Shown here piece after piece: positions 50,034-59,137 of a DNA stretch of 64,000 bases. Source of the DNA: Mangrovivirga cuniculi (GTDB taxonomy: Bacteria > Bacteroidota > Bacteroidia > Cytophagales > Cyclobacteriaceae); assembly GCF_005166025.1 (NCBI RefSeq), contig NZ_CP028923.1, positions 1,552,001-1,616,000 on the forward strand, read 5' to 3'. The stretch's first letter is position 1. Each line of letters opens with the position of its first letter. Both the position numbers and the translations under genes were made by a program. The notes under the pieces were generated by a model. That model was not told where the DNA came from, searched no databases, and saw nothing but the letters and a program-made list of their open reading frames with translations.

Positions 50034-51192
50034 AAAGATCAGATTGTGGACTCAGGAAAACCTTAAGGGTGATCCGGTAATCTGGGGTGTAATGTTCGCC
50101 CTGGGACTGATCAGTATCTTCGTGGTTTATTCTGCCACGAGTACGCTTGCTCACAGAAATCACTTCGGTAATACTGAATATTATCTGATCAGGCATACTA
50201 TCCTGGTATTTCTGTCATTTTTCACCGCATACCTGGCGCATAAAGTTGATTTCAGATATTTCAGTCTTTTATCAAAGCTTGCGCTATGGATCAGTGTTCC
50301 TTTGCTGCTTTATGCATGGCTTTTTGGTAACACGATCAACGATGCCAGTAGATGGATTACCATTCCATTGATCAATCAGTCTTTTCAGCCATCAGATCTT
50401 GCTAAAGTGGCATTGATTGTGGCATTAGCATCGATGCTGAGTAAGAGACAACAAAAAATTGAGAATGTAAAAGTCACTTTGCTACCAATATTGATCTGGA
50501 TCTTTATTGTATGCAGTTTGATCGCAATGACAAATATGAGTACAGCAATTCTTCTTTTTCTGACCTGCATGCTTTTGATGTTTATCGGAAGAGTTCCGGT
50601 AAAATATCTGGCTATGCTTGTTCTAATTGGTGCAATTGCCGGTACAGCCGCTTTTACTGTTGGTCAGCGTGGTGAAACAGTAATTAGCAGGGTTGAGGCA
50701 TTTTTAGATGATGACCATATCGGTTACCAGGAAAAACACGCCAAACTTGCTATTGCTTCCGGGGGAACAATTGGTAAAGGCCCTGGAAAGAGTGACGGAA
50801 GAAATTTTCTACCTTCTGCTTATGCGGACTTTATCTATGCAATCATCCTGGAAGAATATGGTGTGATTGGCGGAGTTGCAGTATTGATACTGTACCTGGT
50901 GCTTCTTGTGAGAGGTATGCGGATGGTGTCGAATAGTGAAAAGGCATACGAGGGATTATTGAGTGCCGGAATTTCCTTTTCCCTGGTATTACAAGCTATG
51001 GTGAACATGGGAGTTGCAGTTGGCCTCGGTCCTGTAACTGGTTTACCACTACCTTTTGTAAGTATGGGGGGAACGAGTTTGTTATTTACCGGACTGGCAT
51101 TTGGAATCATGCTAAGTGTGAGTCGTGGTCCGCAAGTGGCACTCAACGAAGGAAAAGTTAAACAAGGAAATAATTTTGCTAAAGCAGCTTAA
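50026..51192 (+). CDS. ftsW: Septal peptidoglycan polymerase FtsW
   Basis: A SEDS-family glycosyltransferase that polymerises lipid II with FtsI at the septum; about 388 aa with some ten membrane helices. It has the SEDS blocks FQPSDLAKVALIV, GKGPGKSDGRNFLPSAYADF and MGVAVGLGPVTGLPLPFVSMGG. The sequence AAGAGGAGG (50011-50019) is an unusually strong Shine-Dalgarno for this phylum and sits seven bases before ATG 50026, which I prefer to GTG 50023. It overlaps murD, and its stop overlaps the murG start by one base. Confidence 0.95.
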   Translation: MTEKIRLWTQENLKGDPVIWGVMFALGLISIFVVYSATSTLAHRNHFGNTEYYLIRHTILVFLSFFTAYLAHKVDFRYFSLLSKLALWISVPLLLYAWLFGNTINDASRWITIPLINQSFQPSDLAKVALIVALASMLSKRQQKIENVKVTLLPILIWIFIVCSLIAMTNMSTAILLFLTCMLLMFIGRVPVKYLAMLVLIGAIAGTAAFTVGQRGETVISRVEAFLDDDHIGYQEKHAKLAIASGGTIGKGPGKSDGRNFLPSAYADFIYAIILEEYGVIGGVAVLILYLVLLVRGMRMVSNSEKAYEGLLSAGISFSLVLQAMVNMGVAVGLGPVTGLPLPFVSMGGTSLLFTGLAFGIMLSVSRGPQVALNEGKVKQGNNFAKAA

Positions 51193-52310
51193 TGAGTAAT
51201 AAAAGACCATATCGAATAATCATCAGCGGAGGAGGCACCGGAGGACATATTTATCCTGCTATTGCCATCGCACAGGAGATCAAAAAGCGTCATGAAGATG
51301 CAAAGATTCTCTTTGTCGGCGCAAAGGGTAAAATGGAGATGCAAAAGGTGCCTGAAGCCGGATTTGAGATTAAAGGTCTGTGGATTAGTGGTATTCAAAG
51401 AAAGGCTTCTGTCAGAAACCTTCTGTTTCCGGTGAAACTGATGAAGAGTCTGATCGATGCTCGCAGAATTATTAAAGCATTTAAGCCAGACGCAGCTGTA
51501 GGTGTTGGAGGCTATGCAGCCGGTCCATTGCTTTATGTTGCGGCTAAAAGAAAAATACCAACGTTGATCCAGGAGCAAAATAGCTTTGCAGGTCTCACGA
51601 ATAAGTGGCTGGCAAAAAGTGTGGATGTTATTTGTGTTGCATATAAAAATATGGGAAGGTTTTTCCCTCCCCATAAGATCAAACTAACGGGTAATCCGGT
51701 GAGATCGGAGATCGCTGAAAATATGCCAGGTAAAGCTGAAGCTGCTGAGCATTTTGGATTCGACAGTAACAAGCCAATATTGTTGATTTTGGGAGGAAGC
51801 CTGGGTGCAAGGAGCATCAACGAAGGAGTTCTTAAAAATCTAAAGAAATGGACACGTGATGGTATCCAGGTCTTTTGGCAGTGTGGCAAATTCTATCATG
51901 AGGAGATGCAACACAGGATAGATAAGATTTTAGGATTAGATAAATCAATGGTGAAGGTTACACCTTTTATTAAGGAAATGAATAAGGCGTATGCTTTAGC
52001 TGACCTGGTGGTGAGTCGTGCAGGAGCTCTTTCAGTCTCTGAATTATGCCTGGTAGGCCGACCGGTAATATTTATTCCTTCACCTCATGTTGCCGAAGAC
52101 CATCAAACAAAAAATGCACAGGCTTTAGAAGAAAACGGAGCAGCAATTTGTCTGAAGGATTCAGAGCAAGGTGAAAAGTTAGGTGACATGGTTAAAAAAG
52201 TGATCACCGATGAAAATAAAAAATCAGCATTAGCAAGTGCTATTAAAAAGATGGCTCTTCCAAATGCGACAAAAGATATAGTAAACGAATTAGAAGAATT
52301 ATATAAGTGA
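51192..52310 (+). CDS. murG: Lipid II synthase MurG
   Basis: A 372-aa GT28 glycosyltransferase adding GlcNAc to lipid I to give lipid II on the inner leaflet. It has the N-terminal loop SGGGTGGHIYPA (13-24), GVGGYAAGPLL, IQEQNSFAGLTN, GGSLGARSINE and RAGALSVSE, the acceptor- and UDP-GlcNAc-binding motifs. It starts in a one-base overlap with the ftsW stop and overlaps murC by four bases. Confidence 0.96.
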   Translation: MSNKRPYRIIISGGGTGGHIYPAIAIAQEIKKRHEDAKILFVGAKGKMEMQKVPEAGFEIKGLWISGIQRKASVRNLLFPVKLMKSLIDARRIIKAFKPDAAVGVGGYAAGPLLYVAAKRKIPTLIQEQNSFAGLTNKWLAKSVDVICVAYKNMGRFFPPHKIKLTGNPVRSEIAENMPGKAEAAEHFGFDSNKPILLILGGSLGARSINEGVLKNLKKWTRDGIQVFWQCGKFYHEEMQHRIDKILGLDKSMVKVTPFIKEMNKAYALADLVVSRAGALSVSELCLVGRPVIFIPSPHVAEDHQTKNAQALEENGAAICLKDSEQGEKLGDMVKKVITDENKKSALASAIKKMALPNATKDIVNELEELYK

Positions 52311-53701
52311 AAATAACGGATTACGATAACGTGTATTTCCTTGGGATCGGAGGCATCGGAATGAGTGCCCTGGCTCGCTGGTTTGTCGATAGAGACAAGG
52401 CAGTAGCCGGCTATGATCGTACTTCCTCAAATCTCACAGACAAATTGTCTGCTGAAGGAATGGAAATACATTTTGAGGATAATCCGAATTATATACCGGC
52501 TAAGTTCAGAGATCCTGAAGCCACGCTGGTTATTTATACACCTGCGATTCCTGAGCATCACGATGAGTTTGATTTTTTCAAAACCAGTGGGTTTACAATT
52601 TATAAGAGATCAGAAGTACTTGGAATGATCACTAAGGATCATAAAACTTTAGCGGTGGCCGGGACACACGGGAAGACTACCACGAGTATTATGCTGGCTC
52701 ATCTTTTATATCAGGCTGATATGAATATGGAAGGGTTGCTGGGAGGTATTGCAACAAACTATAATTCCAATTTATTGCTTAATCGCAAGGATGAAGAACC
52801 AATAATCGTGGTTGAGGCTGATGAATTTGACAGGACATTTTTACGATTGAATCCAACTTCAGCAATCATTACTAATATGGATGCAGATCACCTGGATATC
52901 TATGGTGAGCATGAGGAGTTGGTTAAATCATTTAAGGAATTCATTGAATTGATTCCTAAAGGTCAAAAGATCTATTACCACAATTCACTTTCAGACCAAT
53001 TATCAGGTTTAATTGAAGAAAGAGGACTGAAAGGAATTAGCTATGGAATTGATGAAGGGGATGTAAAAGCCTCTAACATAAGAGTTGAAGAGAATGCTTT
53101 TGTTTTTGACATGTCCTACGAAACTGAAAATTTGTTTTTCGGAGGACTGGTTCTTCATCAACCCGGATTTCACAATGTGCTAAATGCTATAGCAGCATCA
53201 GCGATTGCACTGGATAATGGATTGGAAAGAGAAGATCTTTTTAGTGGTCTGGAAAGCTATAAGGGTGTTAAAAGGAGATTTGAATATATCTGTATTACAG
53301 ATCAGACCATTTACATCGATGATTATGCTCATCACCCGACTGAAATAACATCACTCATTGATTCTGTCAGGAAATTATATCCTGAAAAGAAAATGACAGT
53401 GATTTTTCAACCTCATTTGTATTCGAGGACAAGAGATTTTGCAGATGGTTTTGCTGAGTCACTGGATAAGGCTGATGATGTGATATTGATGCCGATATAT
53501 CCGGCAAGGGAAGAACCTATTGAAGGAGTTGATTCTGATTTGATTCTGAATAAAATGAAAAACATCAATAAGGTAGTAATCGACAGAGAAGATTTGATTG
53601 CCTTATTGAAAGCCCGGGAACCTGAGTTACTATTAACTGTAGGAGCGGGAGACATAGACAGAGAAGTAGTAAGAATTAAAAATATGCTTGAAGCATCGTG
53701 A
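52307..53701 (+). CDS. murC: UDP-MurNAc:L-Ala ligase MurC
   Basis: A 464-aa Mur ligase adding the first peptide residue (L-Ala). It begins with GTG in a four-base overlap with murG. It has the YFLGIGGIGMSALARWF opening, P-loop GTHGKTT at 119-125, VEADEFDRTFL, TNMDADHLDIY and YDDYAHHPTEI (written IDDYAHHPTEI here), all MurC hallmarks. It ends in a four-base overlap with ftsQ. Confidence 0.96.
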   Translation: MKITDYDNVYFLGIGGIGMSALARWFVDRDKAVAGYDRTSSNLTDKLSAEGMEIHFEDNPNYIPAKFRDPEATLVIYTPAIPEHHDEFDFFKTSGFTIYKRSEVLGMITKDHKTLAVAGTHGKTTTSIMLAHLLYQADMNMEGLLGGIATNYNSNLLLNRKDEEPIIVVEADEFDRTFLRLNPTSAIITNMDADHLDIYGEHEELVKSFKEFIELIPKGQKIYYHNSLSDQLSGLIEERGLKGISYGIDEGDVKASNIRVEENAFVFDMSYETENLFFGGLVLHQPGFHNVLNAIAASAIALDNGLEREDLFSGLESYKGVKRRFEYICITDQTIYIDDYAHHPTEITSLIDSVRKLYPEKKMTVIFQPHLYSRTRDFADGFAESLDKADDVILMPIYPAREEPIEGVDSDLILNKMKNINKVVIDREDLIALLKAREPELLLTVGAGDIDREVVRIKNMLEAS

Positions 53702-54465
53702 AGAAATTTTTAAATAAAATATCGATTAAAACACCTGTGAAGATAGCTATTCTGGTAGTAGTCTTTGTAGCTGTGGCTGGGTTTGCCGGAAACAGGTACA
53801 ATACCCGGACCTGCTCAGAAATTAATGTCAGGTTAAATGGTATTGAGGATAATTATTTCATCAATGAAGAGGATGTGGTATCGGCTCTGACATACAATGG
53901 AGTGCCTTTATCAGGAAATAGCTTTGAAAATATCAACCTTAAAGATCTTGAAATTAAGATCCTGAAGCAACAATACATTAAATCTGCAGAAGTATTTCGT
54001 GGACTTGGAGGGAACCTCGTTGTCGAAGCCGAATTGGTAAAGCCGGTAGCAAGGTTAGTTCAGAATATGGCAGCAGACGCTTATATAGGTATTGATGGTA
54101 GGATCATTCCGATTTCGGATCGATATACACCAAGAATGATGATCATAACAGGCGATTATGTAAAGAGTATAATTACCGGAAAACTTACCGAACAACCTGG
54201 TAATCCGATAATGAACCTTATCAAAAAGATAGAGGAGGATGAGTTTTTAAAAGCTCAGATAGCCCAGATCGATATAGATAAGAAAGGCAATGTTATTCTT
54301 TACCAGCAGGTAGGTAAGCAGCGGATCGAATTGGGTAAACCAGTTGATCTGGATAAAAAATTAAAAAAGCTGGAAGTATTCTATAGTGAGATTCTACCCC
54401 GAAAAGGATGGAATCATTATGACAGGGTTAACCTGGCTTATGAAGATCAAATTATTTGTGAATAA
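53698..54465 (+). CDS. ftsQ: Divisome protein FtsQ
   Basis: A 255-aa bitopic membrane protein. A short basic cytoplasmic tail, one membrane helix (about 14-33), then a POTRA-like domain (about 38-115, with INEEDVVSAL and a KSAEVFRGLGGNLVVEAELVKPVARL block) and a beta domain to the end. This is the Bacteroidota form of FtsQ, shorter in conserved motifs than the E. coli protein. GTG start overlapping murC by four bases. It scaffolds FtsL/B and FtsWI. Confidence 0.9.
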   Translation: MKKFLNKISIKTPVKIAILVVVFVAVAGFAGNRYNTRTCSEINVRLNGIEDNYFINEEDVVSALTYNGVPLSGNSFENINLKDLEIKILKQQYIKSAEVFRGLGGNLVVEAELVKPVARLVQNMAADAYIGIDGRIIPISDRYTPRMMIITGDYVKSIITGKLTEQPGNPIMNLIKKIEEDEFLKAQIAQIDIDKKGNVILYQQVGKQRIELGKPVDLDKKLKKLEVFYSEILPRKGWNHYDRVNLAYEDQIICE

Positions 54466-54498
54466 AAAAACAGACACCACCATAAATTATACAGTATC

Positions 54499-55803
54499 AT
54501 GGATTACGAAAAAATAGTTGTAGGCTTGGATATTGGAACCACCAAGATCGCAGCCATTGTAGGAAAGAAAAATCAACATGGGAAACTCGACGTTCTCGGA
54601 ATGGGACAGGCCGTTTCTGATGGCGTAGTAAGAGGCGTAGTTAATAATATTGATAAGACAGTTGCTGCTATTCAAAAGGCAATAAGAGAAGCTGAAGAGC
54701 AGTCTGGCATTGATATCAATGTTGTGAATGTTGGAATTGCAGGTCAGCATATCAGAAGCTCGATGCACCATCACAGCATCACGAGAATTTCTGATGATGA
54801 TGAGATCAAAGTTGAGGATGTAAACCGTCTGACCAACGAGATCTATCGTATAATGATGCCTGCAGGAAGTGAGATTATTCACGTAATGCCCCAGGATTAT
54901 ATGGTTGATTACGAAGAGGGGATCCTTGATCCTGTAGGAATGGCCGGGACTAAACTCGAGGCTAATTTCCATGTGATCACAGCTAAGACTAACGACATTA
55001 AAAATATTCATAAGTGTGTAAAAAGAGCCGGGCTTGAGGTTGAAAACCTGATACTGGAGCCGCTTGCATCCAGCTTGTCAGCACTTAGCGATGAAGAAAA
55101 AGAGGCTGGTGTTTGCCTTATTGATATCGGAGGTGGTACTACTGATATTGCAATTTTCCATGATAACATAATAAGACATACCGCCGTGGTTCCATTTGGT
55201 GGAGATATAATCACTTCTGATATAAAGCAGGGGTGTAGCGTAATGCAAAATCAAGCTGAATTGCTAAAGACCAAATTTGGTCGGGCAATCGCTGAGGAGG
55301 CAAGTCCTAACGAGATCATTAGTATACCTGGCCTCAGAAACAGGCCTCCAAAAGAGATCTCGATTAAAAATCTTGCTTTCATTATTGAAGCCAGAATGGA
55401 AGAGATTATCGAATATGTACATAGCGAGATTATCGCTTCAGGATACGATGATAAGCTTGCAGCCGGGTTGGTGGTCACCGGTGGTGGATCACAATTACTG
55501 GGTATAAAACAATTGTTCGAATATATGACTGGCAAGGATGTGCGCGTCGGATTCCCGAACGAACACCTTGGCAAAAGCAAAATTAATATTGTGAAGAGCC
55601 CGATGTATGCAACGGGTGTCGGATTGGTACTGACCGGATTCAGATCGCTGGACGAGCGTGAAGAACGATATAAAGCATATCCAGCCAACCGTGAAGCAGG
55701 AAATGAGAACACCAGTAAACCGAATGGAGGTGATTTTTTCAAAAAGATCATCAACAAGACCAAAGGGTTACTGATCGATGATATCGATAACACTAATTAT
55801 TAA
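54499..55803 (+). CDS. ftsA: Cell-division actin-like ATPase FtsA
   Basis: A 434-aa actin-fold ATPase tethering FtsZ to the membrane. It has the phosphate-1 loop VGLDIGTTKIAAIVG (8-22), a FtsA-specific 1C region (about 85-165), LIDIGGGTTDIAIF (phosphate 2) and VVTGGGSQLLGI (adenosine motif). A C-terminal basic/hydrophobic region FFKKIINKTKGLLID is the likely amphipathic membrane-targeting helix. It lies 33 bases after ftsQ and 74 before ftsZ. Confidence 0.96.
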   Translation: MDYEKIVVGLDIGTTKIAAIVGKKNQHGKLDVLGMGQAVSDGVVRGVVNNIDKTVAAIQKAIREAEEQSGIDINVVNVGIAGQHIRSSMHHHSITRISDDDEIKVEDVNRLTNEIYRIMMPAGSEIIHVMPQDYMVDYEEGILDPVGMAGTKLEANFHVITAKTNDIKNIHKCVKRAGLEVENLILEPLASSLSALSDEEKEAGVCLIDIGGGTTDIAIFHDNIIRHTAVVPFGGDIITSDIKQGCSVMQNQAELLKTKFGRAIAEEASPNEIISIPGLRNRPPKEISIKNLAFIIEARMEEIIEYVHSEIIASGYDDKLAAGLVVTGGGSQLLGIKQLFEYMTGKDVRVGFPNEHLGKSKINIVKSPMYATGVGLVLTGFRSLDEREERYKAYPANREAGNENTSKPNGGDFFKKIINKTKGLLIDDIDNTNY

Positions 55804-55813
55804 TTATTTAAAG

Positions 55814-55847
55814 AACTAACTAACCGTCCCGGGTCACGCCGGACGGC
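55814..55847. promoter_or_regulatory. Conserved-looking 12-mer and hairpin between ftsA and ftsZ
   Basis: A 6-bp G+C stem (55824-55829/55841-55846) with an 11-base loop is preceded by AACTAACTAACC. The reverse complement of this 12-mer (GGTTAGTTAGTT) is nearly identical to the leader motif of the stem-loops downstream of ftsZ. It may tune ftsZ expression; there is no U-tract, so a terminator is unlikely. Confidence 0.4.
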
Positions 55848-55877
55848 ACTATAACCACAATTAAAACCGTAGAAATT

Positions 55878-57413
55878 ATGTCAGACAACGGATTTACTTT
55901 TGATATCCCCGAGCATCAAAAATCGATCATTAAAGTGATTGGTGTTGGGGGAGGTGGTAGCAATGCTGTTAACCACATGTATAACCAGGGAATTAAAGAT
56001 GTTGAATTTGTCGTCGTAAATACAGATTCACAGGCGTTAAAAGCCAGTCCGGTACCCTACAGGCTTCAAATCGGGACTCACCTGACTGAAGGGCTGGGAG
56101 CTGGAGCTAATCCTGAGATCGGAAAAAACGCCGCAATCGAAAGCAAGGAAGAAATCAGAGAACTTCTTGGCGATGGAACTAAAATGGTTTTTGTCACTGC
56201 CGGAATGGGTGGTGGAACAGGAACCGGAGCAGCTCCACAAATTGCCAGAATAGCAAAAGACATGGATATCCTGACTGTGGGTATTGTCACTGCACCTTTT
56301 GGTTTCGAAGGCAAAAAGAAAATGGCTGCTGCAGAAGCAGGAATAAAAGATTTAAAAGAATGCTGCGATACAGTTATCGTCATTCTTAATGATAAACTGA
56401 GAGAGATATTTGGTAATCTGGCCATCAGGGAAGCATTTGGTCGGGCAGACAATGTTTTGACCACTGCTGCTAAAGGTATTGCAGAAATAATTACTGTTCC
56501 GGGATATGTCAACGTCGACTTTCAGGATGTAAATACAGTAATGAAAAACAGTGGTGCTGCGGTAATGGGATCAGCCCAGACTGAAGGTGAAAACAGGGCT
56601 CTGAAGGCTGCGGAACTAGCAATAAGCTCTCCTTTATTAAATAACCGTGACATCCACGGTGCAGAAAAAATTCTTCTTTCGATCATCTCCGGTGAAGAAG
56701 CTGAGCTGCAAATGGATGAATTGACTGAAATCACTGAATACATCCAGGAAGTAGCTGGAGACGAAGCAGAGGTGATCTTTGGTCATGGTATTGACCCTGA
56801 TCTTGGTACAGCATTGAGAGTGACTTTAATCGCGACAGGATTTGATGCTCCAAGTACGATCAAGGAAAATGTCGAATCAACAAACTCGAAGAAGGTCTTC
56901 GACTTAGAATCAAACAGGCAAATTAAGTTATTCGGAGAAAACAGCGATTCAAAATCATCAAAGAATGAAACGCTTGATGACGGCCCGTCCCAATCAAGTC
57001 AATTCATTGCAAGAGATCAGGAAGAAGAGGAAAATGCCAACAACCTCTTCGACCTGGATGATGATTTTGAGGTTGTTGATGATGAGGAAGTTACTAACAA
57101 AGAAGAATCTACTGAAAAGAATGACAGTGGAGAAGTTAAAAGGACATTCGTATTCAGTGAGATCGAAATGAAAAAGCAAAAGCTTCAGGAACAGGCAATG
57201 GAGCGAAAGCAAAAACTAAATAATTATAACAGTACTCCTGAAAAAAAGGATGAGGAATACAAGGAGAAATTCAAGGTGCCAGCTTATTTGAGGAAAAAAG
57301 TTGACTTGAAAGAATCTCAGCATTCTTCAGAGCGAAACATGAGTAAGTATAATTTAAACGATGATAATGAGATCCTTGGGAACAACAAGTATCTGCATGA
57401 CAATGTAGATTAA
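55878..57413 (+). CDS. ftsZ: Cell-division GTPase FtsZ
   Basis: A 511-aa tubulin-like GTPase that forms the Z-ring. The GTPase domain (about 12-320) has GVGGGGSNAV (near 22), the tubulin signature GGGTGTG at 111-117 and NDKLR. An acidic, Asn/Ser-rich linker (about 330-450) is longer than in E. coli. The FtsA-binding C-terminal peptide VPAYLRKK is at 467-474, followed by an extra 37-residue tail rich in Asn and Asp. It is the last gene of the cluster; stem-loops follow. Confidence 0.97.
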   Translation: MSDNGFTFDIPEHQKSIIKVIGVGGGGSNAVNHMYNQGIKDVEFVVVNTDSQALKASPVPYRLQIGTHLTEGLGAGANPEIGKNAAIESKEEIRELLGDGTKMVFVTAGMGGGTGTGAAPQIARIAKDMDILTVGIVTAPFGFEGKKKMAAAEAGIKDLKECCDTVIVILNDKLREIFGNLAIREAFGRADNVLTTAAKGIAEIITVPGYVNVDFQDVNTVMKNSGAAVMGSAQTEGENRALKAAELAISSPLLNNRDIHGAEKILLSIISGEEAELQMDELTEITEYIQEVAGDEAEVIFGHGIDPDLGTALRVTLIATGFDAPSTIKENVESTNSKKVFDLESNRQIKLFGENSDSKSSKNETLDDGPSQSSQFIARDQEEEENANNLFDLDDDFEVVDDEEVTNKEESTEKNDSGEVKRTFVFSEIEMKKQKLQEQAMERKQKLNNYNSTPEKKDEEYKEKFKVPAYLRKKVDLKESQHSSERNMSKYNLNDDNEILGNNKYLHDNVD

Positions 57414-57448
57414 TTCCCGATGGTCGCGAATATATAATCATTCATGGT

Positions 57449-57465
57449 TCCGGAATACGTCCGGA
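57449..57465. other. Palindromic stem-loop after ftsZ
   Basis: TCCGGA repeated as an inverted pair (57449-57454/57460-57465) with a five-base loop, 36 bases after the ftsZ stop. No clear U-tract follows. It is the first stem-loop in the gene-free stretch 57414-57801. Confidence 0.6.
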
Positions 57466-57480
57466 GCTAAAAATAATATG

Positions 57481-57520
57481 TAGTTATGGTGGTGTAGAAA
57501 GAACATGGGCCGCCACTTTT
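57481..57520 (+). other. Stem-loop unit 1 of post-ftsZ array
   Basis: Leader TAGTTATGGTGGT (57481-57493) overlaps a six-pair stem (57489-57494/57511-57516, one G-T pair) followed by TTTT. It aligns with units 2 and 3 downstream. The following 100 bases (57520-57620) are AT-rich and hold nothing I recognise. Confidence 0.45.
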
Positions 57521-57625
57521 GCGTCGAGATTGATATTTATTTTTTCCATAGCCTTATTTTTTTTGACGAAGGTCTGTGTTCTTTTTTTAAAATCTATGAC
57601 TACAAAATTATTTTTTATTTACGGT

Positions 57626-57701
57626 TAGTTAGGTGGTAAATACCGGCCACACTTTTTGCAGAATGATGGCTTACAAATCTTTGCGGGCCGGTATTTTTTT
57701 T
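57626..57701 (+). terminator. Stem-loop unit 2 of post-ftsZ array, terminator-like
   Basis: Leader TAGTTAGGTGGT (57626-57637) then an 11-bp stem (57638-57648/57686-57696) with a 37-base loop and a T-run to 57701. The stem is strong but the loop is long for a simple terminator, so it may be a structured RNA or have terminator function only. Confidence 0.65.
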
Positions 57702-57720
57702 CTAACCATTAAGACTTGGT

Positions 57721-57803
57721 TAGTTAGGTAGAATGCCGGAATTTTTTGCGGTTCCCCTGGTCCGGGAAAGGCTTCAGTGCTCCGCTTCCGGCATTTCTTT
57801 TTT
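57721..57803 (+). terminator. Stem-loop unit 3 of post-ftsZ array, terminator-like
   Basis: Leader TAGTTAGGTAG (57721-57731) then a 10-bp stem (57732-57741/57786-57795) with an inner TTCCC/GGGAA hairpin and a T-run ending at the FMN reductase stop. It can serve as terminator for both strands. Confidence 0.65.
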
Positions 57804-58344
57804 AAAATTCGAGAAATGCTTCTACTTGCTCGTCAATAAGTTGCTTGTAAAGATCATTAAGTACTTCCTCCCCATCAAAGTGCTTATGAATAAATGAAAG
57901 CTTTGGCTTTTGTGCCAACACGTGAGTACCACAATAGTTAAAAATATCTGTTAGGTGACTCAAAGCCAGGCCTGCACCCTGTACACCAGAAGAAAGTCCA
58001 ACTAAAGCACATTTCTTATTAGAAAAGGTATCAGGATATTCCATTCCATCGATAAAAGCTTTCAGGACCCCGGGAAATGATCCATTGTATTCAGGAACAA
58101 TAAATATAAACTTGGTTGTATTTAACATTCGTTCTCTGAACTTATTAAAAACTTCATGTTTTCCGGCATTTTCATATAGTGCCGAAAAAACAAAATCATC
58201 AGGAAGATCATCCAGTGAAAGCACTGGTGCTTCAATACCTTTATCACTAAGGCATGTTTGGTAATACGCTGCAAGCTTTGGACTTACCGCATCTTTTCTG
58301 TTAGTACCACTTATTATTGTATAGATCTCTTTCTTATTATTCAT
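57802..58344 (-). CDS. NAD(P)H-dependent FMN reductase
   Basis: A 180-aa flavodoxin-fold protein of the NADPH-dependent FMN reductase family. It has an N-terminal phosphate-binding loop ISGTNRKDAVSPKLA (11-25) and the family signature PEYNGSFPGVLKAFID at 84-99, which contacts the flavin. Members reduce FMN, quinones or azo compounds with NAD(P)H. It is the downstream gene of a probable pair with the peroxiredoxin-like gene on the same strand, 68 bases apart. The substrate is not predictable. Confidence 0.88.
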   Translation of the reverse strand: MNNKKEIYTIISGTNRKDAVSPKLAAYYQTCLSDKGIEAPVLSLDDLPDDFVFSALYENAGKHEVFNKFRERMLNTTKFIFIVPEYNGSFPGVLKAFIDGMEYPDTFSNKKCALVGLSSGVQGAGLALSHLTDIFNYCGTHVLAQKPKLSFIHKHFDGEEVLNDLYKQLIDEQVEAFLEF

Positions 58345-58412
58345 AAAAATGAAACTTCATGATCCATCGTCAATACAACGGATATAATTAATATTTATTC
58401 TCGGTAATTATT

Positions 58413-58985
58413 TTATGCTGGTTGATTTCCCTCTTTCCATTTAATATTACATCCCATACTTGGGTGTTGAACAGCAGGAATGTCATCACCATCCAAAATA
58501 GCCTCCAAAACCTCAACAAGATCTTTTCCTGTGACAGGTACGTCATTTCCTGGTCTCGATTCATCAAATCTACCACGATAAATGCATAACAAATTTTCAT
58601 CAAAAACAGAAAAATCCGGGGTGCAGGCCGCATCATAAGCTTTTGCTACCTCCTGTGTTTCATCATACAAATAAGGGAAAGGAAATTCAAGAGCATTTGC
58701 TAATTGCTTCATGTTCTCCGGTGAATCATCCGGATAATTAGTGATATCATTGGAGCTAATCGCAATGAAGTTGATACCCTCATTTTCATATTTTTCAGCA
58801 ACTTCAACAAGTTTCTTCCTTATGTGAATCACATATGGACAGTGATTACAGATGAACATGACTACAGTAGCTTTAGCACCCCTTAGATCATTTATAGTGA
58901 AAGTTTTTCCGGAAACAGTATCTGGTAAATTAAAATCCGGAGCCTGGAATCCGAGCGGTATATCTTTTGTTGGCGTTAATGACAT
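58413..58985 (-). CDS. Peroxiredoxin/thioredoxin-like protein (AhpC/TSA family)
   Basis: A 190-aa thioredoxin-fold protein. The strand VVMFICNHCPYV carries a Cys46-x-x-Cys49 pair (CNHC), and a later YDAACTPDFSVFD block has the cis-Pro region and a third Cys. This is the CNHCP-type subgroup of AhpC/TSA-related proteins, often called thioredoxin family protein, with no signal peptide, so probably cytoplasmic. Likely role: thiol or peroxide redox. It is upstream of the FMN reductase and perhaps co-transcribed. Confidence 0.87.
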   Translation of the reverse strand: MSLTPTKDIPLGFQAPDFNLPDTVSGKTFTINDLRGAKATVVMFICNHCPYVIHIRKKLVEVAEKYENEGINFIAISSNDITNYPDDSPENMKQLANALEFPFPYLYDETQEVAKAYDAACTPDFSVFDENLLCIYRGRFDESRPGNDVPVTGKDLVEVLEAILDGDDIPAVQHPSMGCNIKWKEGNQPA

Positions 58986-59137
58986 ATTATTAGTTTTAAT
59001 ATTTATACCGTAAAAACGGCTGATTAGTTTATTTTAATTCAAAATTATAGATTATCAGAAAGGATTGCATTTAAGGATGGAATAAATTAACCTTAAGCTC
59101 CCATTTACTTATTGACTAAATCAGAAAAATTAAACCC

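Noticed and set aside
55251-55793. Long antisense frame over ftsA
   Set aside because: It is opposite a well-supported gene, Ser/Pro/Leu-rich as typical of shadow frames, and matches no family.
57626-57731. Integron attC sites (GTTAGGT core)
   Set aside because: The matching 5' RYYYAAC cores are not in place and no integrase or cassette array is present; the stems end in T-runs instead.
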